This document shows positions 15,201 to 23,450 of a DNA stretch of 64,000 nt, in pieces. The notes under the pieces are model-generated. The model was given only the letters and a program-made list of their open reading frames with translations, made no database searches and was not told the DNA's origin. The DNA comes from Diploscapter coronatus (taxonomy: Eukaryota > Nematoda > Chromadorea > Rhabditida > Rhabditidae). Location: the NCBI GenBank assembly GCA_964036155.1, contig OZ038423.1, positions 14,399,249 through 14,463,248 of the forward strand, read 5' to 3'. A program made the translations under genes and the position numbers. Within the stretch, counting starts at the first letter, position 1. Each line of letters starts with the position of its first letter.

Positions 15201-17139
15201 AGAATTCGTCGGCAATAGAGGAAATTGCACAATGTCTACAGCAGTCATATGAAAATTGAGCCACAACGATGAAATCTTGACTTGATAAGCATGCAAAAAT
15301 AGCAAATGACTAACCTTCTCCTTGATCTTCGAAGTTGTCCAGGAACCAGCGTCCATTTTTGAGGCTGTCCAAGACATTATGATTTTGAGGTATGTACTAA
15401 AATAACTCTGGTTTTAGAAAGGTGTGAGTGAAACGAGAATTATCAAAGAATTAAGATGAAACGAAGCGAAGAAATTTATAAAATCTCTACGAAAGATAAA
15501 CGTAAGAATATCAGCATCAGACTAGAATTGCGGATGATTTAAAAAATAATCTTATGGATCAGAAATCTTCAAATAAATGGGAATCCAATATCAGGTCATG
15601 ATAGAGCTTTACGGAATTCCTACAACAGACTACGTTGAAATATTGAAAAATTTATGGATGTGTATTAAATTGGAATTAAGATTTTCAGATTGCAGCCAAG
15701 CGTAAGTCCCATGTGATCTGATAGAAATTTCTTTAGCTAGAAGAAATCATCAAGTTTCTGTAGTTTGATAAATCCGAAAAAAAAAATTGACAAAATAACT
15801 GTCGGATTTCTAATCAACTATCATGTAAACCTAGACCTTTTCCGGAAGATTATATTTTCGATTAGAAGCGCTGAAACCCCCTATTACTTTTGCTGAAATT
15901 CCGGAAATCACCCTTAAAGTCACGAAAACATGTACATATATGCAGAACTGGTCATCTGACATTTTGAATTCAAAATTTGCAGATGCTGTTGAGATTATTT
16001 ATGAGTGAGATAACCGGCAAAAAGGTGTGTGGATTTCGTTGGATTAGCCGTTTTCGCTGCGCGTCTTTTCCCTGGGATTTCCTCATTCTATCGCATTGTT
16101 ATCGCGTTTTTGCTCTGGGATTATTTGGATATTAGGATAAAAATGTGGAGATTTCGAGAAGCGGCACGATATTAATGCATACAGACAAATCATCGGATAA
16201 CAGAATAAATCCCCTAAAAGTGAGGAAAATATAAAGTACGAAATAGCAAAAGAGTAGCCGAGAATATTTTGCTGGCATCATACTTTACTAGAGAATGAGA
16301 TAAGATTTGAAGATAAGGATTACTATAAACGCGAGTCATAAGACTTATCAGGCTTATGTTGCATAATGTCACATAGTTAAGTCCTATGCTATGTATATAA
16401 GGATTTACTTCTGCTCTGTGATATGCAACTTCGTTCAATATGTTGAAATGCACAAATACACAAGTGCACATCCATCCAAGCATAGTTCTTCAGATTGAAA
16501 CTTTTCAAAGACTTAAGATCACGTTATTTTTTCAAAATCATTTTTACTCTAATCACGCTGTTGCCATTGAAATTTAACCTAATCTTGCAGAAAATTTTTG
16601 TGCGTGCAAAATTTCTCAGACCAACTATCAACGTACCGGCTCGAATCCGGTTCCATGTTGCTCCTGTAGCATTCTTAGCCGAAACGACGCATGCCCATTC
16701 CTGAATCGATTTTTCCTAGTGGCAGAAACTGGCGGCGGTCCAGTCATATCGGTTTCGCCAGATAGGGCTGTGATCTGAAACGTAGAAATTTCTTTTCAGC
16801 AAACTTCGACAAATAGGCGCTATGCTCCACAGATTCAACATGTTCATTCATTCCGAAGATTTTGATATTTACAGAACGTTTAAATATAGGACACTTTGCG
16901 TATAATAGGTCAACAATTCTTCGAAGGTAATGATGCTGATCTCATAGCGTTCATATGCTCATAATCAAAAGGTCGAAATTTCGACTTTAATATCTAAAAT
17001 CTACCTTATCAATTTTCCTGATGGTCTTCTTCGGGGTCTGCGGTTGTTGACTGGGTTTGCCCGTTTCTTCGTCCTCGTGAGAGACGCTCAGCGAGCTGCG
17101 CACTTGCAAATGGCTGGGGGACATCGGGGGCGAAGTCAT
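1..17139 (-). CDS. 5' part of a large unidentified gene with many alternative first exons (body lies left of window)
   Basis: Minus-strand coding exons with good donors occur at 17139-17005, 16774-16637, 15377-15315, 13759-13659, 13527-13429, 13387-13210, 13008-12885, 12096-11988, 8167-7991, 7612-7487, 7063-6970, 5546-5435, 3009-2664 and 230-6. Several begin with an ATG preceded by an in-frame stop, so they are alternative first exons. Terminal segments at 12885, 11988, 7991, 6970, 5435 and 2664 all end after codon position 1, so each could splice to the same acceptor beyond the left edge. The encoded N-termini are Ser/Thr/Pro-rich and basic, with no signal peptide or membrane segment, which suggests a cytosolic or nuclear protein. 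No domain was recognised. Stretches between exons (231-2663, 3010-5434, 5547-6969, 8168-11987) look intronic: AT-rich, with no further exon I can support. Joining all exons into one gene is inference; two or more overlapping genes remain possible. Confidence 0.5.
2664..3009 (-). CDS. Alternative first exon encoding 115 residues
   Basis: ATG at 3009-3007 with an in-frame TAA upstream; donor GTACGG at 2663, exon ends in phase 1. The segment starts MEKDDEAVRRRLLDNSPG, has a Ser/Pro/Thr/Val-rich linker, then a strongly charged basic helix (MRERIKELEQKRLAKKRGK), then PPPSIFEAASMLGKIHSNR. GC content is well above the flanks, as in other coding exons here. The charged segment might form a short coiled coil or binding helix. 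I do not recognise the family. Confidence 0.65.
5435..5546 (-). CDS. Alternative first exon encoding 37 residues
   Basis: ATG at 5546-5544, in-frame TAG three codons upstream, donor GTAAGT at 5434, exon ends in phase 1. The peptide starts MLPSKTTKIAIPLTSTTD and ends KPLSFLEK; it is basic and Thr-rich. It is flanked by AT-rich DNA and stands out by composition. Its phase matches the other terminal segments, which supports use as another 5' end of the same gene. Confidence 0.55.
6970..7612 (-). CDS. Two-exon alternative 5' segment
   Basis: Exon 7612-7487 (acceptor CTACAG, or a start at the ATG 7576-7574) ends in phase 0 at donor GTAGGT. Exon 7063-6970 follows acceptor CTGCAG and ends in phase 1 at donor GTGAGT. 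Joined, they read SRRQSSLGHHTMALGSTYSG onward to VVEAPPIRTENIRNFPKKG and KKPPN. RRQSSL resembles a basophilic kinase site. An out-of-frame reading of the second exon is also open, and a start at its internal ATG (GCCATGG) is possible, so the precise isoform is uncertain. Confidence 0.5.
7991..8167 (-). CDS. Candidate internal exon of the left-hand gene
   Basis: Reads GGTPEDVSRHKTKSSVNLPF through to RTRSARDLAAG in one frame and ends in phase 1 at donor GTATCC (7990). There is no in-frame ATG, and a TGA lies exactly at its 5' end, so it must be entered by splicing; the only nearby acceptor is the weak GCTGAG at 8168. If entered in phase 1 it joins the upstream exon ending at 11988 in frame. An overlapping frame reading EIQKLLSGDLLESTF upstream is open but ends in TGA. 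Moderate to low confidence. Confidence 0.4.
8168..11987. other. Intronic or intergenic stretch inside the large gene
   Basis: AT-rich sequence with no exon I can support on either strand. It holds one copy of a diverged dispersed repeat (about 10720-10918) and a short imperfect palindrome, AAATCCTC-T-GAGGATTT, near 9465-9485. Confidence 0.4.
10720..10918 (-). repeat. Diverged dispersed repeat, copy 1
   Basis: Read on the minus strand, this stretch resembles the plus-strand stretch at 14143-14325 over about 190 bases (roughly 60% by eye), including the shared string TTTCAAATG-TCACT. Both copies keep an open reading frame through the similar part. The pair lies in inverted orientation 3.2 kb apart, inside introns of the large gene. 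Confidence 0.45.
11988..12096 (-). CDS. Basic exon, alternative start or cassette
   Basis: Ends at donor GTTAGT (11987) in phase 1. It can be entered at acceptor CTGCAG (exon 12053-11988, 66 nt, phase 1 in and out, so it could be a symmetric cassette after the exon ending at 12885) or started at the ATG 12096-12094. The reading is MNQTTTQSLSPTSAETPK followed by RKSSRKRGRKKSHFDFIGG. The dense Lys/Arg run looks like a nuclear localisation or phospholipid-binding patch. Which entry is used cannot be decided from sequence alone. Confidence 0.5.
12885..13008 (-). CDS. Shared exon joining two alternative 5' leaders
   Basis: Acceptor AATTCAG at 13009, donor GTGAGT at 12884, phase 0 in and phase 1 out. 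It reads VFMTKKRTRDNKSLNSEFKG then DLNKYTAKTYAIQNGNEVFG. Both upstream leaders (from 17139 and from 15377) end in phase 0 with the same FEP residues, so both splice into this exon in frame. It is the first exon common to at least two isoforms. Confidence 0.65.
13210..15377 (-). CDS. Alternative leader II (four exons)
   Basis: Exons 15377-15315 (MSWTASKMDAGSWTTSKIKE-K), 13759-13659, 13527-13429 and 13387-13210 chain with consistent phases 0, 2, 2 and 0. The product is Ser/Pro/Thr-rich, with RGAKLSSHSNSPPGTPTSKL, then FVERDSFKKKLSRTYSEKKR, a Gly-rich stretch and finally AARQFKMAHESFRLRMFQEQ-HGFEP. The end then joins exon 13008-12885. Acceptors are TTTCAG, TTTCAG and TTGCAG. The last exon is paralogous to the last exon of leader I. 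Confidence 0.65.
14143..14325 (+). repeat. Diverged dispersed repeat, copy 2
   Basis: Partner of the copy at 10720-10918 in opposite orientation. The aligned start is AATGGTTCATCGAGTG against AATAGTTCGTCGAATG, and similarity ends near the AATATTTTTAG motif. It could be a decayed transposon fragment or a nematode repeat family; without more copies this cannot be told. Confidence 0.45.
16637..17139 (-). CDS. Alternative leader I (two exons)
   Basis: Exon 17139-17005 starts MTSPPMSPSHLQVRSSLSVS and ends KKTIRKIDK at donor GTAGAT in phase 0. Exon 16774-16637 follows TTTCAG, reads ITALSGETDMTGPPPVSATR then RFRNGHASFRLRMLQEQHGT-GFEP, and ends at donor GTACGT in phase 0. It splices in frame to exon 13008-12885, skipping leader II. 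This is the most upstream 5' end seen; the promoter should lie in 17140-17600. Confidence 0.65.
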
Positions 17140-18790
17140 TTTTTGCGCTTGAAACACACCAACCATATATGGAAAGATATTCGTAGAATTAACGGCAGAA
17201 TTTCAACGTTCTGATAAAGGATTAGCCAGAATATCGCCCAGAGTATGCATTAATGCAGGAAATCTCGGAATTATTCGAAGAGAGTTTTGACACCGAAGCG
17301 GATTATCTCAGAAAATGCGCGATAATTGAAACAAAAAGCAGCTGAATAATGAAAATATCAATTGGAATTTACTACGTTACCAGAAAATGACTGGATATGA
17401 TATGAGAGAATTACGAAGCATTAGACTGACGACAGATTTTGCTTTCGAAGGGATTATCCAAAATTGTCTTGATGTGGATAGGAACAAATTGATATTCATC
17501 TAGATGCTATATGAAATATTTTAGTATTTATTAAAATTAAAAATGAACCAGTTTTAAGAAGGTTACAGAAAAATATCTCAGCATGATAAGAAGCAGGAAG
17601 TTTTCCATTACCCCATCTCCAGATATTACCAAGTTGATATGAAATAAGATTACCTCTTACTAATCTCTCTATGTAGTATGTGGGTATAAATACAACGATA
17701 TCTTTTTGGGTTTGATTTGGCGAGAAAATGGAAATAAAGGTGAAAATTCATACGAGCGGAAATGTGACTTCAGCGTTTCATAGAGGAAGGAGGCGTTTTC
17801 GCATTATCTATGAGTAAGGCAATATCTGCTGAATATAATAGATAAACGATCAAGGGCATAAGCTTAGGCTCAGAACTTTCTAACATATTATGATGATAGC
17901 GAAGCGGAATAATCGTGATAAACACCTTAGGTATTCAGAAAGATTCAGAAGATTCCCTAATACAAACCTCAAATACGATTAGGATGAAGAGATAAAATAT
18001 TGAGTAACTTTTAACGAACATATTTTCAAAGAATTTATGACATGTCAAAAACATGCCGATTTTTTCATAATTAAACATTTAGCATGAGAAAAGAGCTATT
18101 TCCACTTTTATTATTTTGAAAATCATATGTTCGATAAGAATTTTGCGCTTATCCAAAAAAAGCTAAAAATTTCAAAAATAAATTTCACTTATTTTTCAAG
18201 GAAGAAATTTCAACCTTTGTTCTAAAAAAAGCGAAATTAAACCTAAGGACATCGACAAATATGGCTGAAATGGCAGCTCAAAATCTCAAAAGCATCCATT
18301 AGTAAGCCATCCTGAAGAATGTAAATAGGCGTCATAATTTTAGAAAAAAATCTGAAAAAAATGAACAGCAATTTCCGCAAACTGCCTTTGAAATTTGAGA
18401 ATTTCAAATACGCACGTGGAATTTCTAAAATTAGAAAATTTGATTAAAAAATATCTGGTGGACAAGTTTGCACAAATTTGAACATGGAAAATGAAAAGAT
18501 TGAAGCTACAACGGACAATTTATGTGAAGATCTGGGGAAATAATGATGATAGCGAAATATTCTCATACGTGCAATTTTGATCATTCATATTTTCTTGATT
18601 ATTTACTTTAACTTGGCCAAAGTGTCTCGACAACAAACCAACTAAAACTAACTAATGGCTTCAATAGCTAAAGTAAAGTATTCTTCTTTCAAATTTGATC
18701 GTGTTGGAACGTCGCAAGGATTTGGCTAAATGAAAAGAAACCTCACAATGAATATCGAGTTTAGAAATGTCGATAGGGTGAGTCAAAAGC

Positions 18791-18901
18791 TAAACATATT
18801 GGCTAATAGAAAAAGACACCGGGTTTTCTAAGAAATAGTATGGGGAGGCAAGATAGGAAGAGAAAAAAACCGGTGTCTTTTTCTAGGAGCCAACATGTTT
18901 A
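18791..18901. mobile_element. MITE-like inverted-repeat element flanked by TA
   Basis: The left arm (18792-18828) contains TAGAAAAAGACACCGG and the right arm ending at 18900 is its reverse complement with few mismatches; the outer ends read TAAACAT and ATGTTTA. Arms of about 36 bp enclose about 35 bp of unrelated DNA. TA at both borders suits a Tc1/mariner-type target duplication. There is no transposase, so it would be non-autonomous, and it could also transcribe into a hairpin RNA. Confidence 0.6.
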
Positions 18902-19790
18902 TTTAGTTCTTCTGAAGTTCCAAGATAACTCTAAATTATGAAATTTAATTTTCCATTTTCTTTTTTAAGACTATTCCCAAGCTTATTCCTAATTTTTATT
19001 TGAATTTTCTTGTATACCTATTGATGATTATATTATGCTGTAGTTAGGAAACTTTGATAATAAGCCTTTTGAAATTCACAAGTGCGCTGTCGATTTGGTA
19101 TAAAATTGACTTTCCAGGATAAATTTGAAATATTTGATAATTTAGGACCAATTCTTGGTGCGAACCGCCAGAGCGATGATTCACCGTGACGATTAGGAAA
19201 CAACCTTAAACGAACCTATTATGATTGAATTCTTATTCTCAAATTGTTTCAAATGTTACTCTTCTGATAACAAATATTCAAATTCAAATATATATTTAAC
19301 AAATCAATAATTTCGTTTTTCTAGCACAATTTAAAGTTGAATCAAATGTACAACTAATTGTATTTTGGACATGCGAAAAAACTTCCTGTATGCATTTATC
19401 GTTCTCTGTTCGACGGTTCAGCGTATTACAAATAAATAAACCATAACACAGTGAGTTCAGTTTTAATTGGGGGAAACTTTTATACAAATTTGGTCACAGA
19501 TAGATTTTGATTAGTATAGTCCGTTTTTCTATACAAATGAGATAGAACAACAAAATCGTCTGCCTTTTATATAGACGAAAATTGTAAGATTATGTGACAG
19601 TTTGAAGAAGGAAGTCCATTCGAAACTGTAATTTAATCATTTTACAATTATTTTAACTATTGTAAGGGTACATTTTATTTTATTTTCTGAGTTGATATTA
19701 TTTAATTCCAAAAGTTTTGCCACTCATTTTTCATAAATCTTACATTTACTGAAATTATAAAAATGCTGTTCATCTTGATATTTGATTTTA

Positions 19791-19795
19791 GGTAA
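19791..19795 (+). promoter_or_regulatory. Likely spliced-leader acceptor of the first secreted paralogue
   Basis: A T-rich tract ending GATTTTAG at 19791 lies only four bases (GTAA) before the start codon. An orphan 3' splice site this close to an ATG is typical of nematode trans-splicing and supports the chosen start. Confidence 0.5.
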
Positions 19796-21870
19796 ATGAG
19801 GCTAAGCGGTTTTTCACATAAATTGATAATATTTTCTCAATTAATTATTTCATCATTTTCACTTTGGAGCTATAATATTCTGAGTGGAAGTGGGGTGAGT
19901 TTAATTTCGTTCGAAATCTGAAAAATAATGATATCTTAGTTTAGTATTTCCGATATATTTTAAAAATTAGCTCAAATAATCCAGTAGAGTGTGTTCAATT
20001 GAATAAAGGTTAGCTTCAATAAAACATAAATAGAAAATCAAAAATTTAGATTCTCCCGTCGTTCAACTGTAAGAAAATACTCTTATTCGAAATCCTAAAC
20101 ATAACTTTGAAATTTTATTTTAGTTTTGAGGTAGATTGTTCTGATACAGTATTTAACGGAATTGTTAGAATGACGGTATAAAATTAGGATATTTTGAAGA
20201 GGAAATTTAAATAAACTTTTAGATCGATATAATAGAGCCACAATTATTCGGAATCACGTTCAATACGCTCAATGGAGTTGTTAATTTTACCAACAATTAT
20301 CAAACTGTTTGTGCTAATCAAGTAATGATCTTTCTCACGCCTTAAAATTTTTTTACCACTATCATGTTAATGCATGACGGCGAGAAAAGGCTAACGGCGC
20401 ACTTATCTTCGCTGAAAAGAAAAAAGCAAGGTGAAAGGTTTTCCTTATCTTCTTCATTTCAAAGAGGAACCATACTATTTTACATATTACCTTCGAAATC
20501 CTTAACACGTTAGTGTGTAAGAATTAAAGTCTTATCATTTTCAACCGTAATAAATTCACTAAATGAAGGAGTTAGTGCCATTCGAGAAATGGGGAATGGT
20601 CGCTAAGGATTTGAAAATTGCCTTCGATCGGATATGGAACTCGGGATTTTCGAAATACATACTGGTGAGTACCACGAATTGATGACTGCATTTTCACTAT
20701 TCAATCTGTTCAAGTCGATATTTTCAGGAATTGTGGGGAAAATATTGCGATCTGACTATTTCAGTAGGTTTTTTAATAAAAGCTAGACCATTTGGATCTG
20801 TCGCTACGTAGTGAGCTGGCGAAATAAGATGCAAAGTTAGAAGAATTATAGCAAGTGTTTCGCTTTGCACATTATTCTGCTAGATTGTGACAGATTCAAA
20901 TTTCTACCAAGTACATCATTTCTAGTTGAACTTTCATAGGTCAGTGGGCACGGCTACGGATCGTGTCTGGGGCAAATGACGGCGGTCAAGATCGCCCAGC
21001 TACAATGGTGGCCGCCGAGTCAAATGTTCTTCGTCGGATATGGGACTCCGCGTTGCGGAAATGAGGTATGAGTTATAAAAGTTAGAAATCTGAAGCCTTC
21101 AGGTCTTTATGCCATGCTATATAGAGGGAGGAGATAATCTTTTCCAGCTATTCTTCACATATTTCGTATGGCTTAGTGGCTTGATGATTTGTGATTTTTT
21201 AAATTCCTAAAATTTTCATTATTCCCCAAAATCTACTGTCATAACAGGATTTCGCCTATTACGTCGATCAAAGCTTGGCCGATAAGTTCAGAGTCAATTG
21301 GTACGCGGATCCGATACCGGTAATAGATTTCAATCGTTTTGCTCCATTTCTACTTTATTTTTCCAAAATGTGCATATTTTTTTTATATAGAATATCCTTG
21401 AGTATAACTTGGAAAATTTTCTCTCGAAGATGGATTATGTCATATTTTCAGCAATATCCTCTGACTAGCTGTGACCGAACAGGAGCTGCCCAACTTGGTC
21501 GATGCACTAATTCGTGGTATCATTGCTGTGTAGGCTGTCGAAATTTACCATATTTATCACATCTTGCAAATATTAAGTTGATTTTCGAGATAATAATTTT
21601 CAGACGCAAATTCTCCACAAGAAAGAAAAGGTATTCGGAATTGAGTATACTGGCGAAAAGAAGTGCAAACTACCAGAAGATAATGGCTGTCTAACTGGTA
21701 CTTTAACTTTTCTTTCATTGACTAAATCAGAATAATTTTTAGGAAACAAGCCATCTGATCACCATTCATATTACGATACAAAGGGAACGATGTATAACGA
21801 TGTCACGTGTAAAGTGAGATTGATTGAGAAGCAACTATTGTTAAACTTATTTTTATTTTCAGGGAAGTGA
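19796..21870 (+). CDS. Cysteine-rich secreted protein, tandem paralogue 1 (13 exons, 302 aa)
   Basis: Exons: 19796-19894, 19945-20008, 20051-20069, 20124-20175, 20223-20321, 20569-20664, 20727-20762, 20940-21065, 21248-21319, 21452-21529, 21604-21697, 21743-21808, 21863-21870 (TGA). Phases agree throughout. The protein begins with a hydrophobic signal-like segment, followed by about a dozen Cys in a mature domain with motifs DCSDTVFNGI, VPFEKWGMVAKDLKIAFDRI-W, GSCLGQMTAVKIAQLQWWPP, FFVGYGTPRCGNE, DFAYYVDQSLADKFRVNWYA and LGRCTNSWYHCC. It matches the paralogue at 23451-25831 exon for exon, with identical sizes for most exons. The family is not recognised; the Cys count suggests several disulfides and export. 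The acceptor before exon 6 is AAATGAAG, unusual and short of pyrimidines, so splicing there is the weak point. A decaying copy is possible, but no frame break was seen. Confidence 0.8.
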
Positions 21871-22265
21871 CTTTTAATTGAAGATGAAATCAAATAGTCG
21901 CAGTGATATAGGTGCATTTGAATGCCCTTTCATTTAGTCTAACTTAATAGTTAATTGATAAAGCTCTCGTTTGTTATTACATTTTCTCTTATGAATACTA
22001 TTGCGAAGTCACACATACTATGAAAAATCAAGACATTTTCCAGATAAGTTTAAATCATATTCAATGATCCTAAAGAATTTTAAAAAACCATGAGATAGGC
22101 TAGATTTTTTTTATAATAGCAATTTTATTGCTATAGAGGATTAAACAACTTCATATACGTATGAAGGAATTGCTGTAAATCATTGGTTATTGATCATTTG
22201 GTTTACATAAACTGTATATAAATACTCCAAGTATATAAACTCACATATCTGACACCCATCTGAAA
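21871..22265. other. Intergenic region
   Basis: AT-rich spacer between paralogue 1 and the small secreted peptide gene. It contains two TATA-like strings upstream of the peptide gene (22215-22239) and no other feature seen. Confidence 0.5.
22215..22239 (+). promoter_or_regulatory. TATA-like elements upstream of the small peptide gene
   Basis: TATATAAATA at 22215-22224 and TATATAAA at 22232-22239 lie 27-51 bases before the ATG at 22266, the expected distance for a core promoter with a very short 5' UTR. In such AT-rich DNA chance occurrence is possible. Confidence 0.35.
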
Positions 22266-22654
22266 ATGAAGTTCATCTGTTCGCTAATACTGTTGTTACT
22301 TTTCGTAATCATCACAATGAATGAAGTTGAATCGGTATATAATTATTTTGTATCTTGTAAATCCTGAAGATTCAATGCTTCCCACTATTATTCTTATATC
22401 TGGTAGATAGAAACTGACAGTGAAACGAAGAAGCTGATCTGAAATTATAGGTAAAGAACTTTCATTAAAGTTGATATTTTGACGGGCATACATATTTATA
22501 TGAAAAGTAATTAATGATAAATTTTTCATTCGTTTTGCAGGTGTATGCTGTAGACCATTCCATTGATTTGATCAAAATGGACAGAAATTTTGCTCATCAC
22601 CCGGATTTGTTGAGACAAATTTTAATATGTCCCATAATACCATGTAGATTTTAG
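22266..22654 (+). CDS. Small secreted peptide (two exons, 60 aa)
   Basis: Exon 1 (22266-22334) encodes a classic signal peptide, MKFICSLILLLLFVIITMNE-VES, ending in phase 0 at donor GTATAT. Exon 2 (22541-22654) follows TTTTGCAG and reads VYAVDHSIDLIKMDRNFAHH then PDLLRQILICPIIPCRF and TAG. The mature part is about 37 residues with two Cys spaced C-P-I-I-P-C, so a single small loop or an intermolecular disulfide. No Gly-Lys-Arg amidation site is visible, which argues against a standard FMRFamide-type neuropeptide despite the RF end. It may be an antimicrobial or signalling peptide, but no family was recognised. Confidence 0.6.
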
Positions 22655-23450
22655 AGAAACAAAAATTTCCTTATTGAAGATTTTTGAAAGCATTAATATA
22701 CTAGTGCCTACATCTAACGCTAATTAATATATTATCGAGTAGAATATTGAATATACCAACTCATAAAACCGTGATGAGAAAGCCATAAGAAATTATGAGA
22801 TTACGCAATAATTTCTCAGGATGACTCATTTTTAAGATGTATAATTTAGGAAATAATCATTTTTGATTTATCGATGAAGATATTTCAAAGCCTACTTTCA
22901 ACGCAACACCGATATTTCTATTATACTTCCGGAAAAGAATAAAAGCGATTATCAAGGTAATAAATTTTTGAATATTTCCAAGTAATAATTATAATTTTTA
23001 TGATACATCGAATAATTGACTTTTTACATCTATTAGTTGTATAAACTATTTCAATGTTATCGATTATTGTGAATTAAATGACGAGTATTTTATTGTTCGA
23101 ATAAGATAATCCTTCCAATTTCAGACATTTCACGATATCTTTCCACTTTTTGTGCAGTATCCGATCAAATTTACAACCAATTACGCGTATTGTGGGGTAA
23201 ATCGTCACATTATCATCAGTTTGATGCGATTAAATCCTTTTCTGCGAGCTCATATAAATACTCACAGGATGAATGATTCGGTTTTGATCTAATTCGATGA
23301 GAAACAAATTTTTCATATTATCGATCAAATAACGCTTTTCGTCACAAAAATTCATTTTTCTTAGAGTTTTATTATTTGAATAAATCGTTTCTGTGCAATA
23401 CACTAATAAAAAGCGACTATTATTATTAGGTTTCAATATTTAGATAACAT
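22655..23450. other. Intergenic region
   Basis: About 0.8 kb of AT-rich sequence upstream of the second paralogue. No coding exon was supported on either strand. A TATTTAG acceptor at 23443 near its end is a likely trans-splice site for the next gene. Confidence 0.5.
23443..23450 (+). promoter_or_regulatory. Likely spliced-leader acceptor of the second secreted paralogue
   Basis: AATATTTAG ends at 23443, seven bases before the ATG. The first paralogue has an acceptor at a similar distance (four bases), so the arrangement is shared. Confidence 0.45.

Larger units (their letters stand above)
17140..19795. other. AT-rich intergenic region between divergent genes
   Basis: Separates the most upstream 5' end of the minus-strand gene (17139) from the plus-strand secreted-protein gene (19796). 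Apart from an inverted-repeat element (18791-18901) it holds no ORF or exon I can support. The part around 18020-18490 has short A and T runs recurring roughly every 10 bases. Confidence 0.5.
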
